Assembly: GCA_023383035.1 (NCBI GenBank)
Contig: JAHDYE010000006.1
Coordinates: 1-38,599, forward strand
DNA from: Burkholderiaceae bacterium
Lineage (GTDB): Bacteria > Pseudomonadota > Gammaproteobacteria > Burkholderiales > Burkholderiaceae_E
DNA length: 38,599 bases
Reading direction: 5' to 3'
Below, one piece after another: positions 38,103-38,599 of the stretch. A model generated the notes under the pieces. The model made no database searches. It worked only from the letters and a program-made list of their open reading frames with translations, and was not told the DNA's origin. A program made the position numbers and the translations under genes. Each line of letters starts with the position of its first letter. Position 1 is the stretch's first letter.

Positions 38103-38599
38103 ATGACCAGACACGCAGCATACAAGTGGGCGTTCGGGCCGCGTTTTCGCCGGCACTCCTTCGGCTGGCGCTCGCAACCAGCCGTGCAGCGGGTCAGGGA
38201 AGCTAGCGCCGAGATCCAGAAGGTTGCGAGGAAAGACCCGGCATTGGCCGCTGCCGGCGCGGTCCTATTCCTGGAGAGGGTGTCGCCTGCGCTCGAACAG
38301 GTCGACAGTTCCTCCGGCGCCATCGGCACCGCCGTCAATCACGCGATCGAGACCTGCGCGACGATCATCGCCGCCGCGCCGGTCGACGACCGAACGCGAG
38401 ATCAGTGGCTCGACCGGCTCTGGGAAGCGCATCAGAACGACGAGATCCCCTACATCGAACGGCTGGCCGACTACTGGGGCGAGCTTTGTGCATCGCAGAC
38501 GCGCGCTTCTGCTTGGGCCGACAGACTGATTGGCGCCGTCGAGAGCATGTGGGGTTCGAACCGGAAGCCCGGAGGCTACTTCCACGGCACGATCGCCTG
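38103..38599 (+). CDS. Conserved hypothetical protein, truncated by window end, divergent from higBA
   Basis: Open frame to the edge: MTRHAAYKWAFGPRFRRHSFGWRSQPAVQRVREASAEIQKVARKDPALAAAGAVLFLERVSPALEQVDSSSGAIGTAVNHAIETCATIIAAAP... Confidence 0.7.
   Translation, partial: MTRHAAYKWAFGPRFRRHSFGWRSQPAVQRVREASAEIQKVARKDPALAAAGAVLFLERVSPALEQVDSSSGAIGTAVNHAIETCATIIAAAPVDDRTRDQWLDRLWEAHQNDEIPYIERLADYWGELCASQTRASAWADRLIGAVESMWGSNRKPGGYFHGTIA

Overview
High-GC, probably betaproteobacterial (Burkholderiales-like) window, read as four blocks. (1) 1-11.5 kb: chromosomal-type genes: MFS transporter (truncated by the window edge), ArsR-rhodanese regulator, DUF488, Rieske/FAD reductase, divergent MocR regulator and EamA exporter, and a full-length Lhr-type helicase. 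(2) 11.5-24 kb: an internally deleted old-yellow-enzyme gene, then an IclR-controlled catabolic/uptake cluster: enoyl-CoA hydratase, fused indolepyruvate:ferredoxin oxidoreductase-like protein, a TctBA transporter flanked by two paralogous TctC binding proteins, VOC protein, nitronate monooxygenase. (3) 24-28 kb: a collapsed HigBA relic, LysR regulator, cupin relic, kynureninase-like enzyme, orphan Bug binding protein. (4) 28.2-38.6 kb: a defence/mobile block with an AbiEi antitoxin and truncated AbiEii, a complete type I-like Wadjet operon (jetABCD; DUF3375/DUF4194/SMC-like/DUF3322-DUF2220), a repeat-rich non-coding segment, and an intact HigBA module next to a partial conserved hypothetical. 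The AbiE-Wadjet segment is bracketed by a 16/17-nt direct repeat (28174-28190 and 37084-37100) whose minus-strand reading ends in TI(K/E)WE-stop-like peptides, resembling the 3' end of guaA, a known integration target. I propose it is an integrative island. All homology calls are from recognition of protein motifs only; no searches were run.
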